Program-made: the position numbers and the translations under genes
Shown here: positions 17,119 to 25,545 of the stretch, in pieces
How the letters are laid out: each line of letters begins with the position of its first letter
Numbering within the stretch: position 1 is the first letter of the stretch
Source of the DNA: Bacillus sanguinis
GTDB taxonomy: Bacteria; Bacillota; Bacilli; Bacillales; Bacillaceae_G
Assembly (NCBI RefSeq): GCF_018332475.1
Contig: NZ_BOQB01000036.1
Coordinates: 1-51,011, forward strand
Direction of reading: 5' to 3'
Length of the DNA stretch: 51,011 bases
Notes under the pieces: model-generated
Database searches by the model: none
The model's input: only the letters and a program-made list of their open reading frames with translations
Told to the model about the DNA's origin: nothing

Positions 17119-17164
17119 AAAAAAGGAAAAAGTCCCGTTACAAATCGAGATTTTTTCCTTTTTT
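17119..17164 (+). terminator. intrinsic terminator after lctP
   Basis: AAAAAAGGAAAAA pairs with TTTTTTCCTTTTTT around a 19-base loop, 20 bases past the lctP stop. Confidence 0.8.
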
Positions 17165-17757
17165 CAATTTCCTAATAAATCATTTTCTTTATATTGAGCA
17201 TAAAATTTTTGTATCTACATTGTTAAAAGACAAATATAAAACTGATAGAAGAGTGAATAATAAACTAATTTGTGCAAGGATCAAACTAGAAAACAGCTCT
17301 TTTTCTTCAATCTAAATAATTCTGTGTAGGCTTTAATTTCTACACCCTAAATAATATAAAAATTAATTCTGATTCCCCCACTAGTACGCCCCATTTCCTT
17401 AGAATTTTATCTTATGCAATATATTCTCTCTTCACTTAGAATACTTAAACCACAAATGATTTTAAACAAACAATTTTATATGTATTATTTCCTTCCAAAT
17501 CTAAATCGAATATCTTTTTCATACTCAATGCATAGATTAATATTCTTCAAAATATATTCCCTCTTGAATCCATAATCTATTCCTTTAATAACAATAACTC
17601 TTACACAACAAGACATTTTTAATATATTTATTTTTATATAATAAAAATAAATAATTAGATACAAATAACAAATATTACTTAATATTACATTTATAGTTGA
17701 CTGAATACATTACAAGTAATATCCTTATATATAAATATAAATAAAGGGGGAGTCATC
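17165..17757. other. very AT-rich intergenic stretch with a relic
   Basis: Apart from the ABC-ATPase relic on the minus strand, I see no gene. The final 150 bp are almost only A and T and probably hold the promoter of the gene at 17758. Confidence 0.4.
17485..17616 (-). pseudogene. relic of an ABC transporter ATPase N-terminus
   Basis: A 43-codon frame reads MSCCVRVIVIKGIDYGFKRE and then YILKNINLCIEYEKDI, ending FRFGRK and a stop. The pattern 'GIDYGFK.EYILKNINL.IE' is the usual first 30 residues of an ABC ATPase before Walker A, and GRK stands where GxNGxGK would begin. No Walker A, no RBS, and no continuation in nearby frames were found, so this looks like decayed coding DNA. The call is by eye on a short match. 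Confidence 0.35.
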
Positions 17758-18579
17758 TTGAAAAGGTATTTTATTAGTTTAATAGCAACACTATTTATAG
17801 TGTGCGGTTTCAATTCATCTATTTTCGCGGAAGAGAATCGAATTGATTATTCATCACTATATAATCAAGCTATACAAGAAGGTGTTCTAGATAGAAATAC
17901 TGTATCCTTAGAGCAATGGACACAACAAAATAAAGAAGAGTTTTATCCTGTATATGTAGAGGGTATTCAAGAAAAAGTGTTTGATCAGCCATTAACGTAT
18001 GCAGAATGGTTAAAATTAAACAATTATGGACAAGCTCCTAAAACTAACTCAGATACATTAGAAGATGTAACATTACAGTATGCAACATGGAAAGGTGTTT
18101 CGATAAAAGCGGGAGATATTTTTATCACAAACGCCGCTATGTCTAAAGGGATTTTAGGTCATGCAGCTATTGCAAATGGGGATAATTATATTTTAGATAT
18201 GCCTGGTTATGGCGAGGGCAATAGACAATCACGTGCCACAGATTGGTTAAACGAGTACTCACAAAATGGTCGCTGGATTAAAGTATATCGGGTTAAAGAT
18301 CAAGCATTAGCTAGACAAGTCGCTAGCTATGCCGATAGAAACTTTTACTCTAGTACAGGAAGTGCTACTAGAAACATTAAGTTAGACTATAACCTGAGTC
18401 CACATTTATACTCAAAGAATCCTACATATTGTTCTAAGTTGGTTTTCCAAGCATACTATTATGGATCAGGTTCAAAACCTGTAATGAAATCTCCAAGTGG
18501 ATATGTTCTTCCATATGGTTTAGTTGACACTTTTAATGACTCATATAAGCCATCATTAGTAAAGCAATTTAATGGTTGA
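17758..18579 (+). CDS. secreted YiiX/NlpC-P60-like cysteine hydrolase
   Basis: The 273-residue protein has a signal peptide with likely cleavage after SIFA (residue 24), a helical 'YNQAIQEGVLD..LEQW' spacer, and a permuted NlpC/P60 (YiiX/LRAT-like) domain: GDIFITNAAMSKGILGHAAI with probable catalytic His135, then NPTYCSKLVFQAYYYG with probable Cys225. Such enzymes hydrolyse peptide or lipid amide bonds, often in the cell wall. Translation starts at TTG 17758 with AAGGGGG 7 bases upstream. The downstream DUF3139 gene starts just past its stop, so both are probably co-transcribed. The function is inferred from the fold motif. Confidence 0.75.
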   Translation: MKRYFISLIATLFIVCGFNSSIFAEENRIDYSSLYNQAIQEGVLDRNTVSLEQWTQQNKEEFYPVYVEGIQEKVFDQPLTYAEWLKLNNYGQAPKTNSDTLEDVTLQYATWKGVSIKAGDIFITNAAMSKGILGHAAIANGDNYILDMPGYGEGNRQSRATDWLNEYSQNGRWIKVYRVKDQALARQVASYADRNFYSSTGSATRNIKLDYNLSPHLYSKNPTYCSKLVFQAYYYGSGSKPVMKSPSGYVLPYGLVDTFNDSYKPSLVKQFNG

Positions 18580-18598
18580 ATTTAGGAGGGAAGGAAGA

Positions 18599-18964
18599 TT
18601 GAATAAAAAATTGATTATATTAATCTCAATTCTAATTCCTATCGTTTTAGTTACTGTATACATTTTATTTACTAAAGAGCAAGCGAAAAAAAGTATTTAT
18701 AACTATATATCAAAACAAGGAATTGAGGAAAAACAATTAAAATACGTCGATTTTAAAAAAGATTTTAAGCGCGGCGGATATAACTTGTTTACGTACGTGA
18801 ATGATGAAAAAGAAAATATTCACTATGTATATCATTATCAAGATGGGAAAATAACTTTCTCCGCTTATCTCAACGACCCAGATTATATTAAAGAGAAAGC
18901 TTGGGGGGGAAATAGGTTAACTGCTGAGGAATTAAGCATGCTAAAACATCCTCCATTAAAATAG
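18599..18964 (+). CDS. DUF3139 family membrane-anchored protein
   Basis: The 121-residue protein has one N-terminal membrane helix (KLIILISILIPIVLVTVYIL) and a small extracytoplasmic domain with the family look: YNYISKQGIEEKQLKYVDF, then alternating beta strands YNLFTYVNDEKENIHYVYHY. The best start is TTG 18599 with GGAGGGAAGGAAG directly upstream; an in-frame ATG at 18572 overlaps the upstream stop. DUF3139 proteins of Bacillus are of unknown function and are often linked to secreted proteins. Here it follows the YiiX-like hydrolase by 19 bases and ends in a terminator, so the two form a small operon. Confidence 0.75.
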   Translation: MNKKLIILISILIPIVLVTVYILFTKEQAKKSIYNYISKQGIEEKQLKYVDFKKDFKRGGYNLFTYVNDEKENIHYVYHYQDGKITFSAYLNDPDYIKEKAWGGNRLTAEELSMLKHPPLK

Positions 18965-18979
18965 TTCTTTAATCCATTC

Positions 18980-19009
18980 AAAAAACGTCTTTTTATAAGA
19001 CGTTTTTTC
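18980..19009 (+). terminator. intrinsic terminator
   Basis: AAAAAACGTCTT and AAGACGTTTTTT arms with a 5-base loop, 15 bases past the DUF3139 stop. Confidence 0.9.
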
Positions 19010-19080
19010 TTGTTATATTGCTGTTCGTCTTATATAACTCAAAAATCCTCTCAACATGAAGTAAATTTGAATAGTGATAT

Positions 19081-19136
19081 AAAAACACCTCCTGAATTCG
19101 CATACTACGTATGCAAATTCAATGGAGGTGTTTTTT
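19081..19136 (-). terminator. long-stem terminator of aspA
   Basis: The outer stem AAAAACACCTCC / GGAGGTGTTTTTT continues through TGAATT / AATTCA into GCATAC-tac-GTATGC. It is an unusually long (about 25 bp) hairpin just past the aspA stop, with T-runs in both directions. Confidence 0.9.
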
Positions 19137-19140
19137 CACA

Positions 19141-20574
19141 TTACATCTTCTTATTCTTTAATAAAGAAGCACCAGCAATTTCAGGGTGTGTCATTTCGAA
19201 TGGATCTAAAATAATATCCAATTCTTCTTCTGTCAGTACACCATGTTCTAAACATAACTCCCTAACAGATTTTCCTGTTTCAATCGCTTCACGCGCAATA
19301 CGAGATGCTGCTTCATAACCAATATGAGGGTTAACTGCCGTAATAATTCCAACACTTTTCTCAACATATTGCTTCAGCAATTCTTCATTTGCTGTAATTC
19401 CTTTAATACAATATTCACGGAATACACGGAATCCGTTATTCATAATACTAATAGATTGAATTAAATTAAATACGAGTACAGGCTCCATTACGTTTAACTC
19501 TAATTGTCCTGCTTCTGATGCTAAACAAATTGTATGATCATTACCAATTACTTGGAAAGCAACTTGATTAATTACTTCTGCCATAACAGGATTTACTTTC
19601 CCTGGCATAATAGATGAACCAGGTTGACGAGCTGGCAATTGAATTTCCGCCAATCCAACACGTGGACCAGATGCCATAATACGAAGGTCATTCGCAATTT
19701 TAGACATATTCATCATACATACTTTTAATGCCGCAGATACTTCTGTGTATGCATCTGTGTTTTGCGTTGCATCAACTAAATGCTCTGCACCAACAAGTGG
19801 GAATCCGCTAAATGTTCTCAAGTGTTTAACCACTTGTTCAATGTACATAGGGTTTGCATTTAATCCCGTACCAACAGCTGTCGCCCCCATGTTCACTTCA
19901 TATAAATGTTGGCGAGATTGTTTAATTCTCTTTATATCACGCTCAAGCACGCGGCTATACGCTTCGAATTCTTGTCCAAGACGAATCGGAACAGCATCTT
20001 GTAAATGTGTACGCCCCATTTTAATAACGTGATCGAACTCTTTTGCTTTTGCACGGAAAGCTGCATGAAGTTCTTCCATTGTAATAAGAAGTTCTTCTAA
20101 CATCATAAGAGTTGCAATATGAATTCCCGTTGGAAACGCATCATTCGTCGATTGAGCCATGTTCACATGCGTGTTTGGACTAATCTTTGCATACTCTCCT
20201 TTTTCATATCCCATACGTTCTAACGCTCGATTAGCAATTACTTCATTTGTATTCATATTAATAGAAGTTCCAGCACCGCCTTGGATTGGGTCCACGATAA
20301 ATTGATCATGGAATTTTCCATCAACAATTTCTTGCGCTGCTTCTGCAATTTCATGTCCAATGTCTTTCGCTAAGTAACCAGTATCCATATTTGCAAGTGC
20401 CGCCGCTTTTTTCACAATTGCCATTGCCGTAATGAGTGACGGATGAATGCGATATCCTGTAATCGGGAAGTTCTCAACAGCACGTAATGTTTGTACCCCA
20501 TAATAAGCTACACTCGGTACTTGCTTTTCACCTAAAAAATCTTTTTCTATACGTATATCCTTCGTTGCTATCAT
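19141..20574 (-). CDS. aspA: aspartate ammonia-lyase
   Basis: The 477-residue enzyme of the fumarase/aspartase superfamily deaminates L-aspartate to fumarate and ammonia. It has the superfamily signature GSSIMPGKVNP, substrate-binding segments TNDAFPTGIH and GRTHLQDAVPIRLGQEF, and N-terminal RIEKDFLGEKQVPSVAYYG. Aspartase is favoured over fumarase by the overall N-terminus and length. Three starts lie close together; ATG 20574 has AGG at 8 bases and is preferred over ATG 20580 and GTG 20583, which collide with the RBS. A cre-like site lies 117 bp upstream. It is not linked to an ans operon here. Confidence 0.93.
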   Translation of the reverse strand: MIATKDIRIEKDFLGEKQVPSVAYYGVQTLRAVENFPITGYRIHPSLITAMAIVKKAAALANMDTGYLAKDIGHEIAEAAQEIVDGKFHDQFIVDPIQGGAGTSINMNTNEVIANRALERMGYEKGEYAKISPNTHVNMAQSTNDAFPTGIHIATLMMLEELLITMEELHAAFRAKAKEFDHVIKMGRTHLQDAVPIRLGQEFEAYSRVLERDIKRIKQSRQHLYEVNMGATAVGTGLNANPMYIEQVVKHLRTFSGFPLVGAEHLVDATQNTDAYTEVSAALKVCMMNMSKIANDLRIMASGPRVGLAEIQLPARQPGSSIMPGKVNPVMAEVINQVAFQVIGNDHTICLASEAGQLELNVMEPVLVFNLIQSISIMNNGFRVFREYCIKGITANEELLKQYVEKSVGIITAVNPHIGYEAASRIAREAIETGKSVRELCLEHGVLTEEELDIILDPFEMTHPEIAGASLLKNKKM

Positions 20575-20690
20575 TTTCATCACCTATACTTTTCATTCTA
20601 AATCCTTATCTAAAAAATTCGCCATCTAAAAATACGAGTATCATGCAGAAGAATTTTTCAGTATCCACCTTCACTATATAGCACCTTTTT

Positions 20691-20704
20691 TGAAAGCGCA
20701 AACA
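20691..20704. promoter_or_regulatory. candidate cre site upstream of aspA
   Basis: TGAAAGCGCAAACA matches the CcpA consensus TGWAANCGNTNWCA at 13 of 14 positions, about 117 bp upstream of the aspA start. Carbon catabolite control of aspartase would be sensible. Confidence 0.5.
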
Positions 20705-20728
20705 TTTATTTTTCTATATATACCCTTT

Positions 20729-20885
20729 ATAAAGTTAAACTGTAATCAGTGAGGTTTTTGTTCATCACCCACTGATTATCAGCTCTCACCAATCGGGCTT
20801 TTACGGGCAACCCGATCCCCACCTATCTTTTTCACTTTCGCTGAATTTTGAGGTGGGGTCTTACTGTCCGTTAATGCGCGAAAAA
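20729..20885 (+). repeat. bcr1-type repeat, copy A (diverged)
   Basis: The roughly 150-bp element starts with ATAAA-GTTAAACTGTAATCAGTG, has internal stems (CAGTG...CACTG; ATCGGG/CCCGAT; CCCCACCT/AGGTGGGG) and ends CTTACTGTCCGTTAATGCGCG. It aligns with two other copies in this window. The size, palindromic inner structure and ATAAA/TTTAT flank fit bcr1, the mobile repeat specific to the B. cereus group. The right-hand flank AAAAA and several mismatches mark an old copy. It lies between the divergent-end region of aspA and the 3' end of the CNNM gene. Confidence 0.85.
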
Positions 20886-20898
20886 AATTTACAGAAAA

Positions 20899-22197
20899 TC
20901 ATTCTTCTACCTTCTTGACTTCCACTCGTTTAATTTGATGCATATCCTTTTCAAGAACTTTAAAAGAAAAGCCGGATTTTTCAATAATATCTCCTTCAGC
21001 AACGATTTGCTTTTGTACCATAATCCAGCCACCAATTGTATCTACATCATCAGCGATTAAGTGAATGCCAAATAAATCATTCACTTCACTAATAAGTACT
21101 TTTCCTTCTACAATTTTACACCCTTCACTTATATGCTCTATAGGCGGGTGTTCATCTTCATCGTATTCATCTCGGATTTCTCCAACAATTTCTTCTAAAA
21201 TATCTTCCAGTGTAACAATCCCAGCTGTACCACCATATTCATCATATAATACAGCTAATGGAATGTGTTTTCTTTGCATTTGTAATAGTAAATCATGAAT
21301 TGGAATATTTTCTAACACTTCAATGACTGGTCTTGTATATGGCGTAATCGAACACTCCTCCTCTCGATTACCATCCATATAATGAATAAATAAATCCTTT
21401 ACATTAACCATCCCAATGATTTCATCTTTATCTTCCCCAAATACAGGATACCTCGTATATTTTTCTTGTGCGATTATTTTAATATGTGTTTCAAATGGTT
21501 CGTCCTCATATAAACCTACAACTTCCGTACGAGGTACCATAATTTCCTTTGCGACTCTATTATCGAATTCAAAAATATTATTTACATATTTAAATTCCCT
21601 TTGATTAATCTCTCCGCTCTCATAACTCTCTGATAAGATTAATCGTAATTCTTCCTCCGAATGAGCAACTTCATGTTCAGAAGCCGGATGTAATCCAAAT
21701 AACCCTGTCACAAGCCTTGCAGAACCATTTAAAGCCCAAATAAACGGATACATTACTCGGTAAAAGTAAATAATTGGCTTCGATAATAATAAGCTTACTT
21801 GCTCTGCCCTTTGTATAGCGAGCGTCTTCGGAGCAAGTTCACCAATAACAACATGTAAAAACGTAATCACTGCAAAGGCAATAATAAATGAAACTGTACT
21901 TGCAATTGCAGGAGATAAATGTAGTTTTAAAAACAACGGCTCGAGTAAATGTTTTATAGTTGGCTCTCCTAACCACCCAAGCCCTAAAGCAGTAATTGTA
22001 ATACCTAACTGACATGCTGATAAATATTCATCTAAATTCGAAGTTACTTTTTTAGCTGCCAATGCTCCACGTCGTTTTTCACTAACGAGTTGGTCAATAC
22101 GACTGCTACGCACCTTAATAATTGCAAACTCAACAGCTACAAAAAAACCTGTTAATGCAATAAGGATGGCGACCATCAATAATTTTATAATATCCAC
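20899..22197 (-). CDS. CNNM/CBS-domain membrane protein (hemolysin C-like)
   Basis: The 432-residue protein has an N-terminal CNNM (DUF21) membrane domain of three to four helices, two CBS domains in the middle (VPRTEVVGLYEDEP... and VLENIPIHDLLLQMQ...YDEYGGTAGIVTLEDILEEIVG) and a C-terminal CorC/HlyC transporter-associated domain. The family is linked to magnesium or cobalt efflux and resistance (YhdP, YrkA, MpfA). Translation starts at GTG 22197. The local RBS AAAGGG is partly in a hairpin, and a perfect AAGGAGG lies just upstream of it, an unusual layout described among the findings. No intrinsic terminator is evident; a bcr1 repeat follows. Confidence 0.9.
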   Translation of the reverse strand: MDIIKLLMVAILIALTGFFVAVEFAIIKVRSSRIDQLVSEKRRGALAAKKVTSNLDEYLSACQLGITITALGLGWLGEPTIKHLLEPLFLKLHLSPAIASTVSFIIAFAVITFLHVVIGELAPKTLAIQRAEQVSLLLSKPIIYFYRVMYPFIWALNGSARLVTGLFGLHPASEHEVAHSEEELRLILSESYESGEINQREFKYVNNIFEFDNRVAKEIMVPRTEVVGLYEDEPFETHIKIIAQEKYTRYPVFGEDKDEIIGMVNVKDLFIHYMDGNREEECSITPYTRPVIEVLENIPIHDLLLQMQRKHIPLAVLYDEYGGTAGIVTLEDILEEIVGEIRDEYDEDEHPPIEHISEGCKIVEGKVLISEVNDLFGIHLIADDVDTIGGWIMVQKQIVAEGDIIEKSGFSFKVLEKDMHQIKRVEVKKVEE

Positions 22198-22238
22198 ATA
22201 TACCCTTTAGCTTTATTAGCTAAAGTTACACCTCCTTT
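22198..22238 (-). promoter_or_regulatory. hairpin-bridged double Shine-Dalgarno before the CNNM gene
   Basis: Read on the minus strand: AAAGGAGGTG (22238-22229), TAA, an 8-bp stem CTTTAGCT-aataa-AGCTAAAG (22225-22205), GGTATAT, then GTG 22197. Folding the stem buries the weak local AAAGGG but brings the strong AGGAGG to an effective 12 nt from the GTG. Confidence 0.55.
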
Positions 22239-22304
22239 AAAAAAGAAGTTTCACTTTAGTTTCTTCATTTACACAAAAGCAACCCTATATAAAATTCACC
22301 AATT

Positions 22305-22691
22305 TCAAACCTCATACAATTCTAAAGGTAGCCCATCAGGGTCTTGGAAAAAGACGAATTTTTTTCCGGTTATTTCATCCATACGTATCAATTCAGTCTC
22401 AACACCACATTGATTTAAATGTTTCACAGCTTCTTCAATATTTGTAACAGCAAACGCTAAATGTCTAAGACCAGCCGCTTCTGGGAAGCTTGGACGATTA
22501 GGCGGACTTGGAAATGAAAATAATTCAATTTGATACTCTTCCCCTACACATAAATCTAACTTATAAGAATCCCGTTCCTTTCTATATACTTCATTTATCG
22601 CTTTAAAGCCTAATGTTCGAGTATAAAAATCCTTTGACACTTCATAATTCGAACAAATAATTGCAACATGGTGCACTCTACATATATTCAT
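22305..22691 (-). CDS. VOC-family (glyoxalase I-like) metalloenzyme
   Basis: The 128-residue vicinal-oxygen-chelate protein has two babbab modules with metal-ligand positions visible as VHHVAI (His near residue 8), IELF (Glu), LRHLAF (His near 76) and LPLELYEV (Glu near 125). It resembles the YaeR/GloA2 subgroup, whose members are called lactoylglutathione lyase-like but often lack proven activity. AAAGGAA lies 11 bases before ATG 22691. Its start is 91 bp from the divergent nucleoside transporter gene. The substrate is unknown. Confidence 0.82.
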   Translation of the reverse strand: MNICRVHHVAIICSNYEVSKDFYTRTLGFKAINEVYRKERDSYKLDLCVGEEYQIELFSFPSPPNRPSFPEAAGLRHLAFAVTNIEEAVKHLNQCGVETELIRMDEITGKKFVFFQDPDGLPLELYEV

Positions 22692-22782
22692 GCTCTCTCT
22701 ATTCCTTTCTTTACCAAAGATGCATATTCTCCCTTGAAATGAAAAACATATATAGCAGAATATCTCTTTTAGGGGGCTTACT

Positions 22783-23961
22783 ATGAAATTTATTACTTTT
22801 TTCGTGGGACTTATCGTTGTTTTCTTCCTTGCTTATATTGCTAGCAACAATAAGAAACATATTAAATTTAAACCAATTTTCATCATGCTTATTATACAAT
22901 TGATTTTAACCTATTTATTATTAAATACAGAAATTGGTCTCATACTTATTCGGGTCATTTCCAGTCTGTTTACAAAGCTACTCGAGTATGCTGCTGATGG
23001 TATAAACTTCGTATTTGGCGGTCTTGCCAATAAAGGTGAAATGTCATTTTTCCTTACTGTATTATTACCAATTGTCTTCATTTCTGTCTTAATTGGTATA
23101 TTACAACATTTCAAAATACTACCATTTTTTATTCATTGGATCGGTTACTTCCTGAGCAAAATAAATGGTCTTGGGAAATTAGAATCTTACAACGCTATCG
23201 CCTCTGCCATTGTTGGCCAATCAGAAGTTTTTATTACGGTTAAAAAACAATTAGCCCAAATTCCAAAACACCGTCTTTATACACTTTGTGCTTCTGCCAT
23301 GTCAACCGTATCTATGTCTATCGTAGGTGCCTATATGACAATGATCGAACCTAAATATGTAGTAACCGCACTCGTTCTCAATTTATTTAGTGGTTTTATT
23401 ATCATACTCATCATTAATCCTTACGATGTTAAAGATAACGAAGATATTTTAGAAATTAAAGGCGAAAAGCAAAGCTTTTTTGAAATGCTTGGAGAATACA
23501 TTCTAGATGGCTTTCGCGTAGCTATTGTTGTCGGCGCTATGCTCATCGGATTCGTCGCATTAATTAGTTGCATTAATGACCTATTCCTTATTGTTTTTGG
23601 AATTACTTTCCAGAAATTAATCGGCTACGTATTTGCGCCTGTTGCATTCCTTATTGGTGTACCAAGTTCTGAAATTGTCACAGCTGGTAGCATTATGGCA
23701 ACGAAGCTTGTAACGAACGAGTTTGTAGCAATGATGGACCTTAGTAAAATTTCTAATAGCCTTTCTCCTCGTACAGTTGGTATTATTTCTGTTTTCCTCG
23801 TCTCTTTTGCCAATTTTTCTTCTATAGGCATTATTTCAGGTGCGGTAAAAGGATTAAACGAAGAACAAGGAAACGTCGTTGCCAGATTTGGCCTTAAATT
23901 ACTATATGGAGCTACTCTCGTTAGCATTTTATCTGCAATTATCGTAAGCATTATGTTGTAA
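22783..23961 (+). CDS. nupC: concentrative nucleoside transporter (NupC type)
   Basis: The 392-residue membrane protein of the CNT family has the usual three N-terminal helices, the gate region ([20 protein letters not shown]) and the family motif [13 protein letters not shown]...[14 protein letters not shown]. It imports nucleosides with a cation. The start has TTAGGGGG 7 bases upstream. It is monocistronic; a bcr1 element follows instead of a clear terminator. Specificity (pyrimidine versus broad) cannot be told. Confidence 0.92.
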   Translation: MKFITFFVGLIVVFFLAYIASNNKKHIKFKPIFIMLIIQLILTYLLLNTEIGLILIRVISSLFTKLLEYAADGINFVFGGLANKGEMSFFLTVLLPIVFISVLIGILQHFKILPFFIHWIGYFLSKINGLGKLESYNAIASAIVGQSEVFITVKKQLAQIPKHRLYTLCASAMSTVSMSIVGAYMTMIEPKYVVTALVLNLFSGFIIILIINPYDVKDNEDILEIKGEKQSFFEMLGEYILDGFRVAIVVGAMLIGFVALISCINDLFLIVFGITFQKLIGYVFAPVAFLIGVPSSEIVTAGSIMATKLVTNEFVAMMDLSKISNSLSPRTVGIISVFLVSFANFSSIGIISGAVKGLNEEQGNVVARFGLKLLYGATLVSILSAIIVSIML

Positions 23962-24024
23962 TCAGGTAAAATTTTATCATTTTCTTATCCCTATCTTTTG
24001 TATACAATAACGAATAGATGTCTT

Positions 24025-24176
24025 ATAAAGTGAAACTTTAATCAAAGTGTGGCTATTCCCACTCCGATTATTAGTTGAACCAATCAGGTATTTACGGACA
24101 GTTATCTCTCACCTAACTTCATTGTATCCACTGGACTTTGAGGCGAGAGTTTTACTGCCCGTTAATACGGGATAAA
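24025..24176 (+). repeat. bcr1-type repeat, copy B with ATAAA flanks
   Basis: ATAAA at 24025-24029 and again at 24172-24176 flank a 142-bp unit that starts GTGAAACTTTAATCAAAGTG and ends TTTACTGCCCGTTAATACGGG. The five-base flank, TTTAT on the other strand, is the one reported for bcr1. Internal stems are partly decayed. The element fills most of the gap between nupC and the LCP gene. Confidence 0.88.
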
Positions 24177-24294
24177 TAATCAAGACATCTATTTTTTATA
24201 CATGTACAATCGCTTTTATTTAGCGTACAATATTTTTTATGTGTTTGAATGCGCTTCTAGATGTATACACTTTGATAGTTTTAAAGGAGAAAAA

Positions 24295-25311
24295 ATGATG
24301 AAATCCGATATGAACAAAGATACTCGAGCCAAAAAAGGACGCTCAAAGAAAAAACGCCTACTTTGGTTCCTTCTTATTCCATTACTGATTATAGCACTAG
24401 GAGCAGGAGGCTACTCCTTCCATATATACAGTAAAGCGAAGTCTGTGTTAAGTAATGCCTATTCCGAACTGGGCCGCGGGGATAAATCCAGCAAACGTGA
24501 AAAAGCCGTGAAACCTATGACTGACAATATTTCCGTACTTATTATGGGTGTTGATGAAAGTGATATTAGGGACAAAAACTACGGAAAAGCAACTCGTACA
24601 GATGCGCTATTACTTGCAACAATTAATAAAAACGATAAATCTGTTAAGCTTGTTAGTATTCCACGTGACTCACGTGTCTACATTAAATCACGTGAGAAAT
24701 ACGATAAAATTACACATGCACACGTATTCGGTGGTGTGGATAGCACAATTGATACCGTAGAGAACTTTTTAGATGTTCCAGTTGACTACTATGTAAAATT
24801 CAACTTTAAATCATTTATCAAAATTGTTGATTCCCTTGGTGGTATTACTGTCGATGTTCCAGTTGAGTTTACAGAACAAAATAGTAAAGATGAAGCAGAT
24901 GCAATTCACCTGAAAAAAGGACGTCAACATTTAAATGGCGAAGAGGCATTGGCGCTAGCTAGAACTCGTCATATCGATAGTGACTATATGCGTGGTCAAC
25001 GACAACAGCTTGTTTTAGAAGCTATCGCTCAAAAAGCACTATCTCTTAATTCCATTAATAAGATCGGTGGTCTATTAGACGCTGTTGATAAAGACTTAAA
25101 AACAAATTTAACTTTTGATGATATGATGACAATTGCCAAAAATTCAATGGATTCCAATTTAAAAATGGACAAAATGCAAGTTGAAGGTACTGATAAATAT
25201 ATAAGTGGTATTTATTATTACGTTCCAAACGAAAAAAGCGTCAATAATATTTCGATAACACTACAAGAACATCTCGGTGTTACGAATAAAAATGAACATA
25301 AAAAATTATAA
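24295..25311 (+). CDS. LytR-CpsA-Psr (LCP) family cell-wall ligase
   Basis: The 338-residue protein has a basic N-terminus, a single membrane helix (LLWFLLIPLLIIALGAGGYSF) and an extracytoplasmic LCP domain: NISVLIMGVDES, RTDALLLATIN, VSIPRDSRVYI (phosphate-binding Arg residues), KFNFKSFIKIVDSLGGI and ALALARTRHIDSDYMRGQRQQ. LCP enzymes attach teichoic acids or other glycopolymers to peptidoglycan. AAAGGAG precedes tandem ATGs at 24295 and 24298; the longer open frame from 24202 lacks an RBS. B. cereus group genomes have several LCP paralogs (TagT/U/V types), so I give no symbol. Confidence 0.92.
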   Translation: MMKSDMNKDTRAKKGRSKKKRLLWFLLIPLLIIALGAGGYSFHIYSKAKSVLSNAYSELGRGDKSSKREKAVKPMTDNISVLIMGVDESDIRDKNYGKATRTDALLLATINKNDKSVKLVSIPRDSRVYIKSREKYDKITHAHVFGGVDSTIDTVENFLDVPVDYYVKFNFKSFIKIVDSLGGITVDVPVEFTEQNSKDEADAIHLKKGRQHLNGEEALALARTRHIDSDYMRGQRQQLVLEAIAQKALSLNSINKIGGLLDAVDKDLKTNLTFDDMMTIAKNSMDSNLKMDKMQVEGTDKYISGIYYYVPNEKSVNNISITLQEHLGVTNKNEHKKL

Positions 25312-25312
25312 T

Positions 25313-25347
25313 AAAAAGGCTGCTAGATCTTTCTAGACAGCCTTTTT
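25313..25347 (+). terminator. intrinsic terminator after the LCP gene
   Basis: AAAAAGGCTG / CAGCCTTTTT stem, extended by TAGA-tctt-TCTA, directly after the LCP stop codon. Confidence 0.9.
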
Positions 25348-25400
25348 GTTATAATTTTCAACATATTTCTCGTACATATTGTGACAAAAAGAGACAATTA

Positions 25401-25414
25401 TTACACCAGTGTAA
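25401..25414. promoter_or_regulatory. palindrome upstream of the VanW gene
   Basis: TTACACCAGTGTAA is a perfect 14-bp palindrome about 130 bp before the VanW-protein start, and a half-like ATTACACGCATAGTG follows at about 25430. It looks like a dimeric repressor or activator site; the regulator is not recognised. Confidence 0.4.
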
Positions 25415-25545
25415 CATTTTTTATAAAAACATTACACGCATAGTGAAAATAATAGTATACTAGTACGTACATAATGTTATTTTCATCATTTTTATACAAA
25501 AAATGTAATACATATATTTATACAAAAATTTCTGGGGGGAAATAA

